A DNA stretch of 64,000 bases from Arthrobacter jiangjiafuii (GTDB taxonomy: Bacteria; Actinomycetota; Actinomycetes; Actinomycetales; Micrococcaceae), in assembly GCF_018622995.1 (NCBI RefSeq), contig NZ_CP076022.1, positions 1,488,001 to 1,552,000 on the forward strand. The letters run 5' to 3'. Positions 40,915-51,901 of this stretch are shown here, piece by piece (position 1 is the stretch's first letter; the number at the start of each line of letters is the position of its first letter). The notes under the pieces are model-generated. The model did not search any database and was not told where the DNA came from. It saw only the letters and a program-made list of their open reading frames with translations. Both the position numbers and the translations under genes were made by a program.

Positions 40915-42324
40915 TCACAACCTGGCCCCGCCGATCGGACCGGGCAGGTACTTGTCCAGGAACTCCTCGGAGAGCATGGTCAGTTCCCGCCGCGGCAGCA
41001 GCGCGAGGGCCTGCCAAGCCCGGTCCATGGTTTCATCGAAGGTCCGCAGTTCGTCCCGGCCCTGGTTGAGCAGATCCCGCTCCACCACGGTCCGGAACTC
41101 GATATACGCGTTGTCCGTCTCGCTCAGCGCCGCAGTGCCCACCAGCTCGGCCAGCTCGGCGGCTGACCGGGCACGGGCCATCCCGGAGAGGATCTGCGCC
41201 GCAACGTCCAGGTGGTCCTCCCGGGTGCGGCCCTTCCCGGCGCCGCTGCGCATCAGCCGTGACAGGGAGGAGAGCACGTCCACCGGCGGATAGATGCCGC
41301 GGGCGTCGACGTCGGGATCCAGGACCACCTGTCCCTCGGTGATGTATCCGGTCAGGTCCGGCACGGGATGGGTGATGTCCCCGGCGGGCATGGTCAGCAC
41401 CGGCACGATCGTCACGGATCCTTCGCGGCCGCGCACCCGGCCGCAGCGCTCGTACAGTTCGGCCAGATCGCTGTAGAGGTAGCCGGGGTAACCGCGGCGG
41501 GCAGGTATCTCCCGCCGCGCGGCCGATACTTCGCGCACGGCCTCGGCGTAGGTGGTCATGTCCGACATGACCACCAGCACGTCCGAGCCTGAGTCGTAGG
41601 CAAGGGACTCCGCGACGGTCAGGGCAATCCGCGGGGTCAGGATGCGTTCGATCACCGGATCCCCGGCGGCATTGAGCAGCAGCACCAGTTCACCGGCGGC
41701 GGAGCGCTCCTCCAGCTGGTCCCGGACAAAGGCAATATCCGCGTGGGTCATGCCCATGGCGGCGAAGACCACCCGGAAGGACCGTCCCGAGGTGGTGGTG
41801 GCCTGCGCGGCGATCTGCGTGGCCAGGGTCAGGTGCGGCAGGCCAGGGACGGAGAAGATGGGCAGCTTCTGTCCGCGGACCAGGGTGGTCAGGGCGTCGA
41901 CGGCGGAGACTCCGGTGATGACCGGATCCTGCGGCGGTTCGCGGTACACGGGATTCAGCGGCCAGCCGCCCACCGGTGCCGCAGTCTCGGCGCTGACGGG
42001 AGGGCCGCCGTCGAGCGGTTCGCCGCGGCCGTTGCAGACCCGCCCGAGCCAGCCCGTACCCGTGGGCACCGCCAGTGGCCGGCCTTGGAACCGGACCTCG
42101 ATGCCGCCCAGCGACAACCCCTCGGTGCCTTCCAGGACCTGCAGGGTGACTTCGTCACCGTCGACCTCCAGCACCAGTCCGTGCCGGTCCGGCTGCCCGG
42201 CGATACCGACGGTGGCGAACTCGTCCCAGCCCACGCCGTCGGCCTCGCCCAGGACCAGCAGGGGCCCGCGCAGTTCGCGGACACCGCTGTGGCCCACCGG
42301 GGTGGTGCCGTCATTACTGCTCAC
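40915..42324 (-). CDS. atpB: V/A-type ATPase subunit B (regulatory head subunit)
   Basis: This 469-aa subunit forms the non-catalytic half of the A3B3 hexamer. It has the degenerate nucleotide-site region SVPGLPHLTLATQIA instead of a P-loop, DVLVVMSDMTTYAEAVREVSAARREIPARRGYPGYL as the classic B block, and GSVTIVPVLTMPAGDITHPVPDLTGYITEGQ. GTG 42324 was chosen because similarity begins at once; it overlaps the A-subunit stop by 11 bp. The stop lies in the first copy of the 17-bp duplication next to subunit D. Confidence 0.94.
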   Translation of the reverse strand: MSSNDGTTPVGHSGVRELRGPLLVLGEADGVGWDEFATVGIAGQPDRHGLVLEVDGDEVTLQVLEGTEGLSLGGIEVRFQGRPLAVPTGTGWLGRVCNGRGEPLDGGPPVSAETAAPVGGWPLNPVYREPPQDPVITGVSAVDALTTLVRGQKLPIFSVPGLPHLTLATQIAAQATTTSGRSFRVVFAAMGMTHADIAFVRDQLEERSAAGELVLLLNAAGDPVIERILTPRIALTVAESLAYDSGSDVLVVMSDMTTYAEAVREVSAARREIPARRGYPGYLYSDLAELYERCGRVRGREGSVTIVPVLTMPAGDITHPVPDLTGYITEGQVVLDPDVDARGIYPPVDVLSSLSRLMRSGAGKGRTREDHLDVAAQILSGMARARSAAELAELVGTAALSETDNAYIEFRTVVERDLLNQGRDELRTFDETMDRAWQALALLPRRELTMLSEEFLDKYLPGPIGGARL

Positions 42325-44134
42325 GCGTGTCTCCGTTCCCGGGGCCGTCCCCGTGGTTCTCATCGGGCCCTGACCCGTGAAGCTGCTCCAGCTGGCGGAT
42401 AAAGTCGCGGCCGCGGGCCAGGACGCCGTCGGCATCGGTGGGCCCGGTGTCCTCGCGCAGCCGCAGGATCCGGGTGAAGTCCACGCGTTCGACGTCGGCC
42501 GCCGGCACCCCGCGGGCCACCAGCGCCTGGCACACGTCCACCACGTCGAGCACGATCTGCAGCAGGGCCGAACCCTTTTCCGCCGAGCTGTACCCGTCAT
42601 TGGGGCTCAGTGCGTTCTGCAGCAGCACGCCGTCGCGCACCAGCCGCCCGCCCAGCAGCACCATCTGCTCATGTCCCGGCAGGGACGCAGTGCCGATGAT
42701 CTCGGCCAGTGCGGTGAGCCGGTCCGCTTCGGAGAGCAGCAGGGAGGCAGAGGCACGGCGCTGCGCCCAGAGCGGATCCCCGTGTCCGGCGTGCCACCGG
42801 CCGAGCGCGTCGGCGTCCCGGGAGAAGGAACCGCGCCAGCTGACCGCAGGGTAGTGCCGGGAATAGGCCAGATCCCGGTCCAGCGTCCAGAGGGTGCGCA
42901 CAAAGCGCTGGGTGTCAGTGGTGACCGGTTCACTCATGTCGCCGCCGGGAGGGGAGACAGCCCCGATCACGGTGACCGACGCCGTCGCCCCGCCCAAGGT
43001 GCGGACCAGCGACGCCCGTTCGTAGAAAGCCGCCAGCTCACTGGCCAGGGACGCCGGATAGCCCTCCTCAGCGGGGAGGTCGCCGTTGCGGTTGGCAAAC
43101 TCGCGCAGCGCTTCGGCCCAGCGGGAGGTGGAGTCGGCAATGACGACGGCGTCGTACCCCATGTCGCGGAAGAACTCCGCCACGGTGACACCGGTGGCGA
43201 TGGACGCCTCCCGGGCCATCATGGGCATGTTGGAGGTATTGGCGATGATCACGGTGCGGTCCAGTAGCTTGCCGCCGGTCCGGGGGTCGTCGAGGCCGCT
43301 GAGCCCGTCCAGCACGTCGGCCATCTCATTGCCGCGCTCGCCGCAGCCGACATAGACGATCACGTCCGCGTCGGACCATTTGGCGATCTGCTGCAGGGTC
43401 AGCGTCTTGCCGGTGCCGAAGCCGCCGGGCACCGCGGCTGCCGCGCCGCGGGGAACGGGGAAGAGCAGATCCAGCACCCGTTGACCGGTCTGCAGGGGAA
43501 CGACGTCGGTCAGGCGCTCGCCGAACGGCCGCGGACGGTGGACCGGCCACTGCTGCGCCAGCGGCACATCGGTTCCGCCCACATGGGCCACCGGATCGAG
43601 GGGACGGACGGGGCCATCGGCGAGCCACTGCACCTCCCCGCTGATGTTCGGCGGCACCAGGACCCGGAACTCGATGGTGCCCGCTTCCGGCACGGTCCCG
43701 AGCACCTGCCCCGGCTGAACGGTGTCGCCCACTGAGACCGACGGCGTGAAATTCCATGCGGTTTCCAGCACCGCCGGATCCTCCGCTGATGACTGCCGGT
43801 CCTGGGTCAGCCACAGCGGCGCAGAGGACAGCGGGCGGAGCAGGCCGTCGAACACCGTGCCCAGCAGCCCGGGACCGAGCAGGCCGGAGAGCTGGTGCCC
43901 GGTGCGCTGGACCCGGTCGCCGGCCTTCAGCCCGCCGGTGTACTCGTAGGCCTGCAAGGTGGCATCCGCGCCGTTGATGGACACCGCCTGCGCGGAGATC
44001 CGGTCCGGTCCCACGGCCACCACTTCCAGCATGGAGAGTCCGGGCAGGCCGGTGATTTCCACCAGCGGTCCGCTGACCCGGGTGATGGTGCCGGTTTTGG
44101 CCGGGCCGGATGTGCTGTCAGCTACTGTGCCCAT
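42314..44134 (-). CDS. atpA: V/A-type ATPase subunit A (catalytic head subunit)
   Basis: This 606-aa catalytic subunit hydrolyses or makes ATP. P-loop GGFGTGKT at 237-244; VYVGCGERGNEMADVL, the Walker B region DAVVIADSTSRWAEALRE and VTVIGAVSPPGGDMSEPVT follow. The non-homologous insert of V/A-type A subunits is present between about 115 and 200, which separates it from F-type beta. Its start overlaps the E gene by 13 bp. With F-type ATPase presumably elsewhere, this would be a second rotary ATPase. Confidence 0.95.
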   Translation of the reverse strand: MGTVADSTSGPAKTGTITRVSGPLVEITGLPGLSMLEVVAVGPDRISAQAVSINGADATLQAYEYTGGLKAGDRVQRTGHQLSGLLGPGLLGTVFDGLLRPLSSAPLWLTQDRQSSAEDPAVLETAWNFTPSVSVGDTVQPGQVLGTVPEAGTIEFRVLVPPNISGEVQWLADGPVRPLDPVAHVGGTDVPLAQQWPVHRPRPFGERLTDVVPLQTGQRVLDLLFPVPRGAAAAVPGGFGTGKTLTLQQIAKWSDADVIVYVGCGERGNEMADVLDGLSGLDDPRTGGKLLDRTVIIANTSNMPMMAREASIATGVTVAEFFRDMGYDAVVIADSTSRWAEALREFANRNGDLPAEEGYPASLASELAAFYERASLVRTLGGATASVTVIGAVSPPGGDMSEPVTTDTQRFVRTLWTLDRDLAYSRHYPAVSWRGSFSRDADALGRWHAGHGDPLWAQRRASASLLLSEADRLTALAEIIGTASLPGHEQMVLLGGRLVRDGVLLQNALSPNDGYSSAEKGSALLQIVLDVVDVCQALVARGVPAADVERVDFTRILRLREDTGPTDADGVLARGRDFIRQLEQLHGSGPDENHGDGPGNGDTREQ

Positions 44135-44642
44135 AGCCGCTGCACCTCCCCGGAATGCCGTTCCAGCGCCTGTTCGGCCAGGGCCGGAAGCGAGAGATCC
44201 AGATGCCGTGATCCGGCGGTCCCGGTGATGCCGCCCTTGTAGCTCTCCGTCACGGAGGCCATCGGGCCCAGGATCCGGTCTGCCCGGTCGGTGAGCCGGC
44301 GGAGCATCTGCGGATAGCGCGGATCGCTGCGCAGCCCGCGTGCCTGCTCCAGGACCTGCCGGTTCAGCTCGGTCCGAAGGGCTTCCTGCTGGGCCAGCAC
44401 GGTGCGCCGACCCTCGCGGCGGATGCGTGCCGACCTTCCGGCAGCTTCCGCCCGCGCTGCTTCGCGGCCCTGCTGCTCGGCGGTCCGGCGGATCTGCTCC
44501 GCCTCGTCCCGGGCCGCAGCCAGGATCTGTTCGGCCTGCTGCCTGGCGCCCTCGGCCGTGCCCCGGGCGTCCGTCTCCGCGCCGCGGCGCAAGGCGTAGC
44601 GCACCGGCTCGAGGGCGGTGTCGGATCCGGAGGGCAGCCGGC

Positions 44643-44646
<4 letters not shown>
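44122..44646 (-). CDS. atpE: V/A-type ATPase subunit E (peripheral stalk)
   Basis: This 174-aa protein has an N-terminal long Ala/Glu/Arg-rich helix (residues 20-95; ARQQAEQILAAARDEAEQIR) and a globular C-terminal head, the shape of subunit E, which with subunit G forms the stator. The C-terminal conserved strand region is weak, so the call depends on position between F and A as well as on pattern. Start ATG 44646 overlaps the F stop by 4 bp. Confidence 0.82.
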
Positions 44647-46753
<2,107 letters not shown>

Positions 46754-46767
<14 letters not shown>

Positions 46768-47734
46768 CGAGTACCTCGCTGGTTCCGGTGGGTGCGGAAA
46801 GGCTGGTTCCTGAAGCGCCGGTTGCTGTGGTGCCGCCTGCAGTGTTCAGCGTTGCAGCAGCCAATGCCGCCCGCACCCGCCAGGCATCCGCCGCCAACAC
46901 CGCCATCGCGCCAAGCACCACGTCCGGGCCGGGCAGCCCGGCACGGAGCAGGCTAAAGCCGTCGGCTTCCACCCTGCCGGCAAACCCGGCTTCAGCCCGC
47001 CACAGATCCGAGGTCGACTCGACACCCTCCAGGACCTGGGCAGAGGCAGGGGGAAGCGAGCTGCGCAGCGCCTGAAGCCCGTCGCTGCCGGTCCAGCCGG
47101 TTCCGATCAGGGGCCGCAGCAGCGAGACCAGCCGCTCGCCCGGTTCGGTACGTTCCACCAGGAGCAGCCGGGCGCAGATCAGCACCCCGGCCGTTGCCGC
47201 CCATGGACGCACTGCCGCCGCTTCGGAAGCCAGCCGGCGCAGCCAGACAACGGTCAGTACGTCCGCGGCAGAGGTATCCGGTCCCGGATCGCCCCAGGGA
47301 GACGTGGCCAGCGCCGCCCGCAGTTCTTCAGCGGTGGCGGCGGTCCGCAGCCGCGGCCACGCCGTGGCCAGGCCGCCGAGGTCAAAGTCCGGACTCCCGC
47401 CGGCTGGCTGATTCCGATGGAGCGCCCGGTCCAGGGCCAGGATGTTGTCCGCCTCGAACACCGCAGCCGCCGCACGGATCAGCCGGGTGCCGCCGGCGGG
47501 CAGCCAGCCGGCGAGGACCCGAAGCTGCCAGAGGACCGTCCTGCGCGTGGCCCGCTGCGCCTGCGCGAGCGTGCGGACCCCGCTCAGTTCGTCCCCATAT
47601 ACCGAATCGGCAAGCCGGGGGAGCACGGCCTGCAGCCCCGCTGCAGCGGCCAGTTCACGGCATGTGCCGGCTCCCACCCGGCGCTGGGCCATGGAGCGGG
47701 CTCGGACCGAGGCGGCCACCCAATCGGATCTCAT
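46754..47734 (-). CDS. atpC: V/A-type ATPase subunit C (rotor socket, V0 d-like)
   Basis: This 326-aa Ala/Leu-rich helical protein would link the central stalk to the c-ring. RRVGAGTCRELAAAAGL at the start and NILALDRALHRN in the middle resemble the d/C-subunit pattern; much of the rest is diverged. The assignment relies on operon position (between G and I) and size. ATGA overlap with the upstream subunit G. Confidence 0.75.
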
Positions 47735-48231
47735 GTTTCGCCTTCGCCTGCATCTGGTTCGCCTGTATTCCCAGGCGGAGCTGCATCCCCGGACGGAGCC
47801 GGCGCGTTTCCGAGCAGATCCTGTACCAGGTCGGCCACGATCACCGCAGCCAGTTGGGGAATCCTGGATTCACCGCGGCGCTTCAGCTCAGCTGCCTCGT
47901 CATCCGCCGCGCGGAGCATCTCTTCGTCCGCGGTGCGGGCTTCCTGCGAAACTTCCGCAATTGCCTGCGCACGGACGGCCCCGCTGTCCATCCGGGCCTG
48001 TTCCACCATCGCTGCAGCCTGGGTCCTGGCCTGTGCCACGGTCTCTGCAGCCCTCGTGGACGCGTCCTTGGTCAGCTCCTGAGCCTGCCGGATCGTCGGA
48101 TCCAGTGCTTCGAACACCGGAACGAGTTCCGCCGCCGGACCCTGATCGTCGGTGGCCGGAACCCCGGCTGGCCCTGCAGGTCCCGGCGCTCCCACCGGCC
48201 GAAACCTGTCCAGCAAACTGTTGCGTGCCAT
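47731..48231 (-). CDS. V/A-type ATPase subunit G/H-like peripheral stalk protein
   Basis: This 166-aa protein consists of a Pro/Gly-rich N-terminus, a long helix rich in Ala, Glu, Gln and Arg (45-125; RAAETVAQARTQAAAMVEQA) and an acidic Pro-rich tail. It has the shape of subunit G/H, the partner of E in the stator. Low complexity prevents firm recognition; its position as first ATPase gene is the main support. AGGAGGTG precedes the ATG. It is 88 bp from the EncFtn-like gene on the same strand. Confidence 0.7.
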   Translation of the reverse strand: MARNSLLDRFRPVGAPGPAGPAGVPATDDQGPAAELVPVFEALDPTIRQAQELTKDASTRAAETVAQARTQAAAMVEQARMDSGAVRAQAIAEVSQEARTADEEMLRAADDEAAELKRRGESRIPQLAAVIVADLVQDLLGNAPAPSGDAAPPGNTGEPDAGEGET

Positions 48232-48319
48232 AGAAGCACCTCCTGAGGAAAGCAGTCGTGGTCAGCGTCTGGCGTGGTCACTGCCGGTTTTTCGATAGCT
48301 AGCCCTGCGATAGCCAGCT

Positions 48320-48655
48320 TCAGCCCGCGCCGTGGTCGTCTCCCGTCGCTTGGGCCTCGGATTGCTCGCCGTGTTGCACGATGTCACCGTCGGTGAAGAG
48401 GATTCCCTGCGCGATTTCCCGCCACACCGGCGTCCTGCGCAGCAGGAATTCCAGTTCCATGCTGAAATGCTTAAACTCTTCGCCCAATGAGTCGTTCATG
48501 ATGGCGCGGGATTCGGCATCAGGCTCCACGGCCATGCGCTGGACGTACCAGCCGATGGCCTCGGCCTCTTCGCTCAGGCTGGCGCACATCCGGGCGAAGG
48601 TCCGGATATGGGCAGGAAGTTCGGAAGGCGGCTCATGATATTGGTCGGTGCCCAT
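48320..48655 (-). CDS. encapsulated-ferritin-like (EncFtn family) protein
   Basis: This 111-aa protein has two helices joined by a short turn, the minimal EncFtn unit that dimerises to make a ferroxidase site. The glutamates E29, E30, E32, then W36-Y37, then E59, E60 and H63 match Rhodospirillum rubrum EncFtn E31, E32, E34, W38-Y39, E61, E62 and H65 with constant offset (numbers from memory). SLGEEFKHFSMELEFLLRR is the second helix. The C-terminus ends QATGDDHGAG, with no encapsulin-targeting peptide, and no shell gene is in the window. AGGAG precedes the ATG. It is followed by the ATPase operon. Confidence 0.75.
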   Translation of the reverse strand: MGTDQYHEPPSELPAHIRTFARMCASLSEEAEAIGWYVQRMAVEPDAESRAIMNDSLGEEFKHFSMELEFLLRRTPVWREIAQGILFTDGDIVQHGEQSEAQATGDDHGAG

Positions 48656-48901
48656 GCAGATCTCCTCATGCGGCCAGCGTTGTCCCGGCCCCTTGTCCGG
48701 GACCCGTGGAAGAGGCGGTGCAGAAGCGCTGCTCGCCCGTTTCATCCCCGTCTTCGAGGTTACGTTCGGGCCTGCAGGGGCACAACGGTCCGGGTCCGGC
48801 GCGCGGGCGGGGCGGGCGAATAAGGTGCCGCGGGGCGAGTGAACCGGCGCGTCAGGACAAAATAGGCCGGCGGTGCAGGACAGGCAGCGCTGCGGACAAA
48901 C

Positions 48902-48935
48902 AAGGCGGGCCCGGTGAATAAACCGGGCCCGCCTT
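48902..48935 (-). terminator. terminator after the flavin reductase gene
   Basis: 14-bp stem AAGGCGGGCCCGGT (48902-48915) / ACCGGGCCCGCCTT (48922-48935), loop GAATAA. It separates the msrB-flavin reductase unit from the EncFtn-ATPase unit. The rest of the 300-bp gap 48656-48955 is very GC-rich and should hold the promoter of the EncFtn gene, which I cannot pinpoint. Confidence 0.8.
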
Positions 48936-48955
48936 CTTGGCCGGTTACGGGAGAG

Positions 48956-49501
48956 TTACGCGAGCCGGCCGTAGGCCGAGGCGAAGTGCACCAGCGGGTC
49001 TGCTTCGTCGTCGGGCGCTGCCCGCCGGCCCATGGCAACAACTTCTCCGACCACCAGCTGATGGGTGGCCGCCGTCGTGACCTGCGTGGTGCGGACCTCG
49101 AACCAGGCGATGCATCCTTCGATGATGGCAGCGCCGGTGGCAGGACCGCGGCCATAGCTGACCTGGTTGAGGAGCCCTTCGAGCGGCGATCCGGGACTGG
49201 CCAGCCAGTTGGCCGTGCCGCGCTGGCTGGCGGAGAGCAGGCTCAGCGCCCAGCTGCCGCTCTCCACCACGGCCTCGGCGATCCGCGATTCGGCGTAGAG
49301 GCTCACCAGCAGGGTCGGCGGATCGTAGGAAACCGACAGGAACCCACTGACTGTCGCGGCGTAGTCCCGTCCGCGGAGCCGTGTGGACACCACGGCCACC
49401 CCGCTGGCGATGTCGGCGCTGAGCAGCCGGTAGCTGTCGATGGCCTCGTCGGTCAGCTCTGCGGGGGAAACCGGTTCGCCGGGGAAAACGCCGTGTTCCA
49501 C
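48956..49501 (-). CDS. flavin reductase-like FMN-binding protein
   Basis: This 181-aa protein of the flavin reductase / DIM6-NTAB family uses NAD(P)H to reduce FMN or FAD for a partner monooxygenase. The core is IASGVAVVSTRLRGRDYAATVSGFLSVSYDPPTLLVSL (in two halves around A48-T49), with TTAATHQLVVGEV near the end, where the His of the family sits. It lies 6 bp after msrB and is probably co-transcribed. No partner oxygenase is adjacent. Confidence 0.88.
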   Translation of the reverse strand: MEHGVFPGEPVSPAELTDEAIDSYRLLSADIASGVAVVSTRLRGRDYAATVSGFLSVSYDPPTLLVSLYAESRIAEAVVESGSWALSLLSASQRGTANWLASPGSPLEGLLNQVSYGRGPATGAAIIEGCIAWFEVRTTQVTTAATHQLVVGEVVAMGRRAAPDDEADPLVHFASAYGRLA

Positions 49502-49507
49502 CGGCTT

Positions 49508-49957
49508 TTACTCGTCGGCGGTGTTGTTGCCGGCGGCGTCAGCGGGTACCAGCTTGACGGAGATGGAGTTGATGCAGAACCGCTGATCGGTGGGGGTGTC
49601 AAAACCCTCGCCCTCGAACAGGTGCCCCATGTGCGAGTCGCAGTTGGCGCAGCGGACCTCAATGCGGTCCATGCCCATGCTGCGGTCGTGCAGGTAGCGC
49701 ACCCTGCCCTCGGCCAGCGGCGCGAAGAAGGAGGGCCACCCACAGTGGGAATCGAACTTCTCACCCGACGTGAACAGCTCGCTGCCGCAGGCCCGGCACT
49801 GGTACACCCCGGCGGTCTTGGTGTCCCAGTATTCTCCGGTGTAGGGCCGTTCGGTTCCGGCCTTGCGGAGAACCTGGTATTCCTCCGGGCTCAGTTCCTC
49901 GCGCCATTGTTCATCGGTCTTTTGTACCGGCACGGTTCCGGTTGTCTCTTCAGTCAT
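49508..49957 (-). CDS. msrB: peptide-methionine (R)-S-oxide reductase
   Basis: This 149-aa repair enzyme reduces the R-isomer of methionine sulfoxide in proteins. Zinc cysteines are C54/C57 and C103/C106; the catalytic cysteine is C128 in QRFCINS; HCGWPSFFAP is the family signature. Start ATG 49957. It is in a short unit with the flavin reductase gene and possibly with the upstream unknown gene, on the minus strand. Confidence 0.96.
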   Translation of the reverse strand: MTEETTGTVPVQKTDEQWREELSPEEYQVLRKAGTERPYTGEYWDTKTAGVYQCRACGSELFTSGEKFDSHCGWPSFFAPLAEGRVRYLHDRSMGMDRIEVRCANCDSHMGHLFEGEGFDTPTDQRFCINSISVKLVPADAAGNNTADE

Positions 49958-49971
49958 ATCCGCGTCAACGC

Positions 49972-50463
49972 TTAAGAGTCGCCAATAAATCCCGAGCCGG
50001 AGTACAGGTGCAGCACCGGCACGCCGAGGCGGTCCTGCGCCTCATTGGCCCAGTCGGTTCGGAAGGTGTCCGCCACGGCGTGCGGGGTGGTGATGACCAC
50101 TACCTGCTGCGCGTCAGAGGCTTTCGCCGCAGCCACGACTGCCTGGACCGGGTCCTCGCCGGTGACCGAGCCGGTTGCCTCGAGCCCCGAAGCCTTCAGC
50201 AGCTGCAGGGACTCGGCGAGTTCCTGTGTTGCTTCCTTCGTTTCCTGGTCCTTCGTAGGCTTGCCGCCGGTGAGGTCGCGGAAGGCAGCGGAGAATTCCA
50301 GCAGGCTCAGGTTATCCAGTACGTCCACCAGCAGGTTCCGGCCGGGGTCCGAGGGCACCAGCACCTCGAACCGGGCGGGGTTGTCCTGCACCAGATACCG
50401 CAGGTTGGAGATATCGACGTCGTTCAGGGACTCTTCGGTCAGCACCACGATTGTTGCAGTCAT
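49972..50463 (-). CDS. conserved hypothetical protein, alpha/beta fold
   Basis: This 163-aa soluble protein starts MTATIVVLTEESLNDVDISN. Alternating strands and helices (RFEVLVPSD, QQVVVITTPHAV, VPVLHLYSGSG) resemble a universal-stress-protein-type nucleotide-binding fold, but the ATP motif GxxGxxxS is not present. I recall similar proteins in other Micrococcales without an assigned role. It lies 14 bp upstream of msrB on the same strand. An oxidative-stress role is only suggested by context. Confidence 0.7.
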   Translation of the reverse strand: MTATIVVLTEESLNDVDISNLRYLVQDNPARFEVLVPSDPGRNLLVDVLDNLSLLEFSAAFRDLTGGKPTKDQETKEATQELAESLQLLKASGLEATGSVTGEDPVQAVVAAAKASDAQQVVVITTPHAVADTFRTDWANEAQDRLGVPVLHLYSGSGFIGDS

Positions 50464-50587
50464 GCGGCCAGCCTAGCCCGTCGGCCTCAGGGCAGCGGAT
50501 GCGCGGCGCTTCGGTGTGGCGCAGACGATGCCGGCCCCGACGGCACGGTTGGCGGAAGCACCTCCATTCGTCGGTAAGAATGGAAGT

Positions 50588-51892
50588 ATGCCTATCTCCA
50601 TCCCCGCGCGACTGTCCGTCCCCGTACCCTCGTTCCTGGATGCCGCCGATCCGGCACCGGCCCCCGGCCTGTCCGCCCCCTGGATCAAATGGACGGCCTT
50701 CGGAGCCGGAATGGGAGCTGCCGCCACTGCGGCGCTTTTTGCCGCGACGTCGGGCCTGGGCGTCTATTTTGCCCGCCAGGTGGTCACCCCGCGCCGGACC
50801 AGGGACGCGAACCTCGAGATTCTTGCAGTCATTGATTCCGAACACGGCAAACAGGTCATTCTGCCGGCCAACGACGATACGACCGTGGACGGCACCTACA
50901 GCCTCTACTTCGACGGCGGCCGCGGCCACGCCCGGATCGGTGCCATCCGCTCCTACGTGCCGCGTGAAGGCACCGTGCAGCGCGACGTTGAAGAGGTGTA
51001 CAGCGGCGACCTTGCCAAGGCCCTGCGCGGCTGGTGGAGCGGGTCCATCTACCCCTCACCGTCCGCCGTCGGCCTCGCCGAGGAACAGGTGAACGTCCCC
51101 GTCGACGGCGGTCTGGCTCCGGCGTGGCTGGTCCGCGCCGATCCCGACGCGAAGACCTGGGCGATCATGGTCCACGGCCGCGGCGCACAGCGGACCGAGT
51201 GCCTGCGTGCCCTCCGCACCGCGCAGCAGGCCGGGCTGACCAGCCTGGTGATCTCCTACCGGAACGACGGCGAAGCCCCCTATACATCCGACGGCCGGTA
51301 CGGCCTGGGGCTGACGGAATGGCACGACGTCGAAGCCGCCATCCGCTATGCCCTGAACCATGGTGCCGAGGACGTGGTGCTGTTTGGCTGGTCGATGGGC
51401 GGCGCCGTCAGCCTGCAGGCCGCGGACCGTTCGCCGCTGCGCCGGCACATCCGGGCGCTGGTGCTCGACGGGCCGGTGATCAACTGGATCGAGGTGCTCA
51501 GCCATCACGCCCGCCTGAACCGTATTCCGGTGCAGTCCGGCCGGCTGGGACAGTGGCTGATTTCCAATCCGGCGGGCCGGGCGCTCACCGGACTGGCCTC
51601 GCCCCTGGACCTCAAGAGCATGGACTGGGTCTCCCGGGCCGAGGAAATCCGGATCCCGACCCTGATCCTGCACAGCGATGCCGATGAGTTCGTGCCTTCT
51701 GGTCCGTCCGCCGAACTCGCGGAGAAGAACCCCGGCGTGGTGACGTTTGAGCGGTTCTCCAAGGCCGGGCACACCAAGGAATACAACGTGGACCCGGAAC
51801 GCTGGGAGGGCACCGTGCTGGTCTGGCTCAACAACATTCTGGGCCGCACCCGGCACCCGGCCGAACGCCGGTCGGATCCCGCCGAGGGTTAA
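50588..51892 (+). CDS. alpha/beta hydrolase of the membrane-anchored, S9-peptidase-like type
   Basis: This 434-aa protein has an N-terminal membrane helix (about 34-58, ending LGVYFARQVVTPRR), which may act as an uncleaved anchor, then an alpha/beta hydrolase domain. IMVHGRGAQRTECLRAL is the oxyanion region, GWSMGGA (about 266-272) the nucleophile elbow, LILHSDADEFVP the acid and SKAGHTKEYN the histidine. It resembles YqkD-type hydrolases of unknown substrate. ATG 50588 fits the hydrophobic segment. Confidence 0.85.
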   Translation: MPISIPARLSVPVPSFLDAADPAPAPGLSAPWIKWTAFGAGMGAAATAALFAATSGLGVYFARQVVTPRRTRDANLEILAVIDSEHGKQVILPANDDTTVDGTYSLYFDGGRGHARIGAIRSYVPREGTVQRDVEEVYSGDLAKALRGWWSGSIYPSPSAVGLAEEQVNVPVDGGLAPAWLVRADPDAKTWAIMVHGRGAQRTECLRALRTAQQAGLTSLVISYRNDGEAPYTSDGRYGLGLTEWHDVEAAIRYALNHGAEDVVLFGWSMGGAVSLQAADRSPLRRHIRALVLDGPVINWIEVLSHHARLNRIPVQSGRLGQWLISNPAGRALTGLASPLDLKSMDWVSRAEEIRIPTLILHSDADEFVPSGPSAELAEKNPGVVTFERFSKAGHTKEYNVDPERWEGTVLVWLNNILGRTRHPAERRSDPAEG

Positions 51893-51901
51893 GGGCCTGT
51901 C

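Noticed and set aside
42325-42600. N-terminal extension of ATPase subunit B
   Set aside because: The frame is open upstream but overlaps subunit A coding sequence heavily and has no family similarity; GTG 42324 fits the other overlapping junctions.
50588-51892. Possible prolyl oligopeptidase
   Set aside because: The catalytic domain fits S9-like hydrolases but there is no beta-propeller; it is better called a membrane-anchored alpha/beta hydrolase.
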